Positions 62,283 through 64,000 of a stretch of DNA of 64,000 nt are shown one piece after another. The stretch covers positions 930,001-994,000 of the forward strand of contig NC_050472.1 of NCBI RefSeq assembly GCF_013373865.1. The letters are read 5' to 3'. The position numbers and the translations under genes are program-made. Origin of the DNA: Monomorium pharaonis. Taxonomy: Eukaryota > Arthropoda > Insecta > Hymenoptera > Formicidae. Under the pieces are notes generated by a model that saw nothing but the letters and a program-made list of their open reading frames with translations, was not told where the DNA came from and did not search any database. Numbering within the stretch: position 1 is the stretch's first letter; the number at the start of each line of letters is the position of its first letter.

Positions 62283-64000
62283 TATCTGTACATGGGCACT
62301 GAGATATGAAAACGGCGGCAAACGGGAGCTGTCAATGAGCCACGGATCAACGAGAATCGCGAGAATGACATCCGAATTTTCGAACAATTTGCAATCTGAA
62401 ATTTACAGAGGATTTGCCTTGCGGCGATACGGGTAGACGCATAATCGACTTCGTAAGACAAATCTTCCGATATAATCTGTTTGAAAAATTATAGAATCAA
62501 CAATAAGTTATTTATTTTTTCATATATTAAAAAATCTAGCTATTTCTGACAATTTTAAAATAATTTTAACGTAAAACTAGGAACGAATAAATATCCTAAA
62601 AAGAGAAGTTCACACGTTACTCTTCGATCCTTCCTGAACTTCTCTCCATGGCACAGATGTTATTTTGTGTAAATTTGTGTTTTCCAACTACGTAAGTCTG
62701 CGGCTATATGTTTTTATGCTTTATCTTTTTATTGTTCGCAAGAACGAGCCCCAGAAGATTCCATTCCGTTTTTACGTCTCGATATGAGATTCGCGGTGAG
62801 ATCTCATCCTTGACTGAAATCGCATCTTCGTCGTGGCTGCACACAGCAATGTATAGGTATCATAATTTCGACTCAAGAACCTCTCTGCCCTTCCTCCTTA
62901 TTGCACTCTTCCGATGCCGAATGTCAAACAAGTTTACAAAGCGGTAGATTTTGCGAGGTCTGGTTAGATGGTTGACTCGACAGAAAATGTATAGGCCCAC
63001 TGTGCTTCTATCTCCTCATCCCCTTGAAATCTTCGTGTACCGTATCATGAACGTTTGTGAGATTGCAGACACATTCGAATACATATACCTACGCATTGTT
63101 AATAAAATTATTGTAATAATTATTATAATAAAATTAAATGTAAAGTTATTAAAGTTACAAAGTATTACTATACAATAAAAATGTTTGTGTAATTTAAATT
63201 TAATATATTTTACATGTATTACCAAATATTTTACCAAAATTTTTATATTAATTTCAACAAGATAAATCTGTTTGAAAAACCTAACACAAATGTTATATAA
63301 AAAGTTAATCCAAAATTGTAACACAATTTGAAATCAAATTGTGGAAACATTTTTTTAAGTATAATTAACATTTATAGAGAGTGCGTGCATGCGCGCGCGT
63401 GTGTGTGTCTGTTAACACAAGTATTTTATTTTTTTTATAATTTAAATACATTTTTATATTTGTGTATTTTATACTCATAAATTGTTAATATTATTCTAAG
63501 AAATATTGATCACACTGATAAGTATTAAATATCTATATAACACAAATGTAAAATATGTTACACTATATATATAAGAACTATTATTTTCTAAAATAATCGA
63601 CTTTGCAAATGAAAACACTTGCTTTCGCAATGACGTGAATCCTGTACACGTATTCCGTTTTATCAATTCATTGTACGTCATTTTAATCATGTAGTTATTT
63701 ATGGAGGCTATAACTTTGAGGGCGATATAATAATTCCATTAGATAGGTATATGATATTTATGTTGAATCAATGGATGATTATAATGTCAATTTATATCGT
63801 CGCTGCATTATAAGCGATGCACGACGAGTGAATCGACATATTACAGGGGTTGAATTATTAAGCTGCTTATATTGAAAATTATGTTCATTTAGTTGGTACA
63901 TCTAACAACATGTATTCATTCACGTAAACCACAGTTCGTTAAGCATTTATAGAATTACGATCAAATATTTAAACAAGTTACATCAACTCGATGCGCTACA
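62283..64000. other. Gene-free interval to the window end
   Basis: GC-balanced at 62280-62480 and 62580-63070, AT-rich after. 63383-63410 is an alternating GT/GC purine-pyrimidine run (Z-DNA candidate). No exon or transposon ends supported. Confidence 0.4.

Overview
This window looks like a stretch of an insect nuclear genome, most probably an ant or other hymenopteran. It is strongly AT-rich, with short GC- and CpG-rich blocks of a few hundred bases every 1 to 3 kb. It carries many long (GA/CT)n, (GT)n and (TA)n microsatellites and numerous short non-autonomous DNA transposons. There is no long open reading frame, no operon, no rRNA, no convincing tRNA and no CRISPR array. The longest open frames are 100 to 140 codons and mostly come from simple repeats or antisense shadows. 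The simplest reading is one or more very long introns plus intergenic DNA. Species and gene identity cannot be fixed from the sequence alone.

Coding evidence is limited to short exon-like pieces. The best is 37344-37421 (+): an ATG in a fair start context, 26 open basic codons ending EKRRR, then a GTACGT donor. It resembles the N-terminal basic edge of a bHLH protein, and I suggest (unproven) the p160/SRC coactivator family, taiman in insects. A second is the minus-strand 1803-2025 block: a 63-codon open frame whose reading continues in another frame to a good AAG|GTAAGA donor, as if one C were missing. Weaker plus-strand exon candidates are 1044-1091, 35686-35733, 56432-56988 and 57827-57937. 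Several have a 3' splice site fused directly to a 5' splice site (AG|GTAAGT-like), the arrangement of recursive splice sites in long insect introns.

Mobile elements are the clearest content. At 36380-37162 lies a complete 783-bp element with 108-bp terminal inverted repeats, a 9-bp target duplication and an internal array with an exact 153-bp period. This is a Foldback- or Mutator-like architecture, and it sits 181 bp upstream of the best exon candidate. Further elements are 12061-13122 (TA-flanked, nested inverted repeats), 26259-26693, 52814-53142 and 61537-62282 (TA-flanked MITEs with CAC.. or similar ends), 40845-41031 (187-bp MITE with a TTA duplication), 34976-35630 (hairpin element around a (TA)n core) and 46938-49377 (two inverted MITE-like copies). 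A dispersed AT-rich hairpin family has members at 18.2, 28.5, 39.3 and 58.2 kb. A perfect 48-bp-arm palindrome lies at 45219-45318.

Layout by region: 0-6.3 kb has exon-like fragments on both strands and a GC-rich possible promoter. 6.3-34 kb is gene-free DNA with microsatellites and a few transposons. 34-39.1 kb is the most gene-like part, with a GC-rich block, hairpin element, microexon, Foldback-like element, candidate first coding exon and a TATA/Inr promoter candidate. 39-56 kb is gene-free with MITEs and palindromes. 56-59.8 kb has splice-site-rich blocks and a 10-bp minisatellite. 59.8-64 kb is AT-rich with one MITE. All coding and promoter calls need transcript or homology support.
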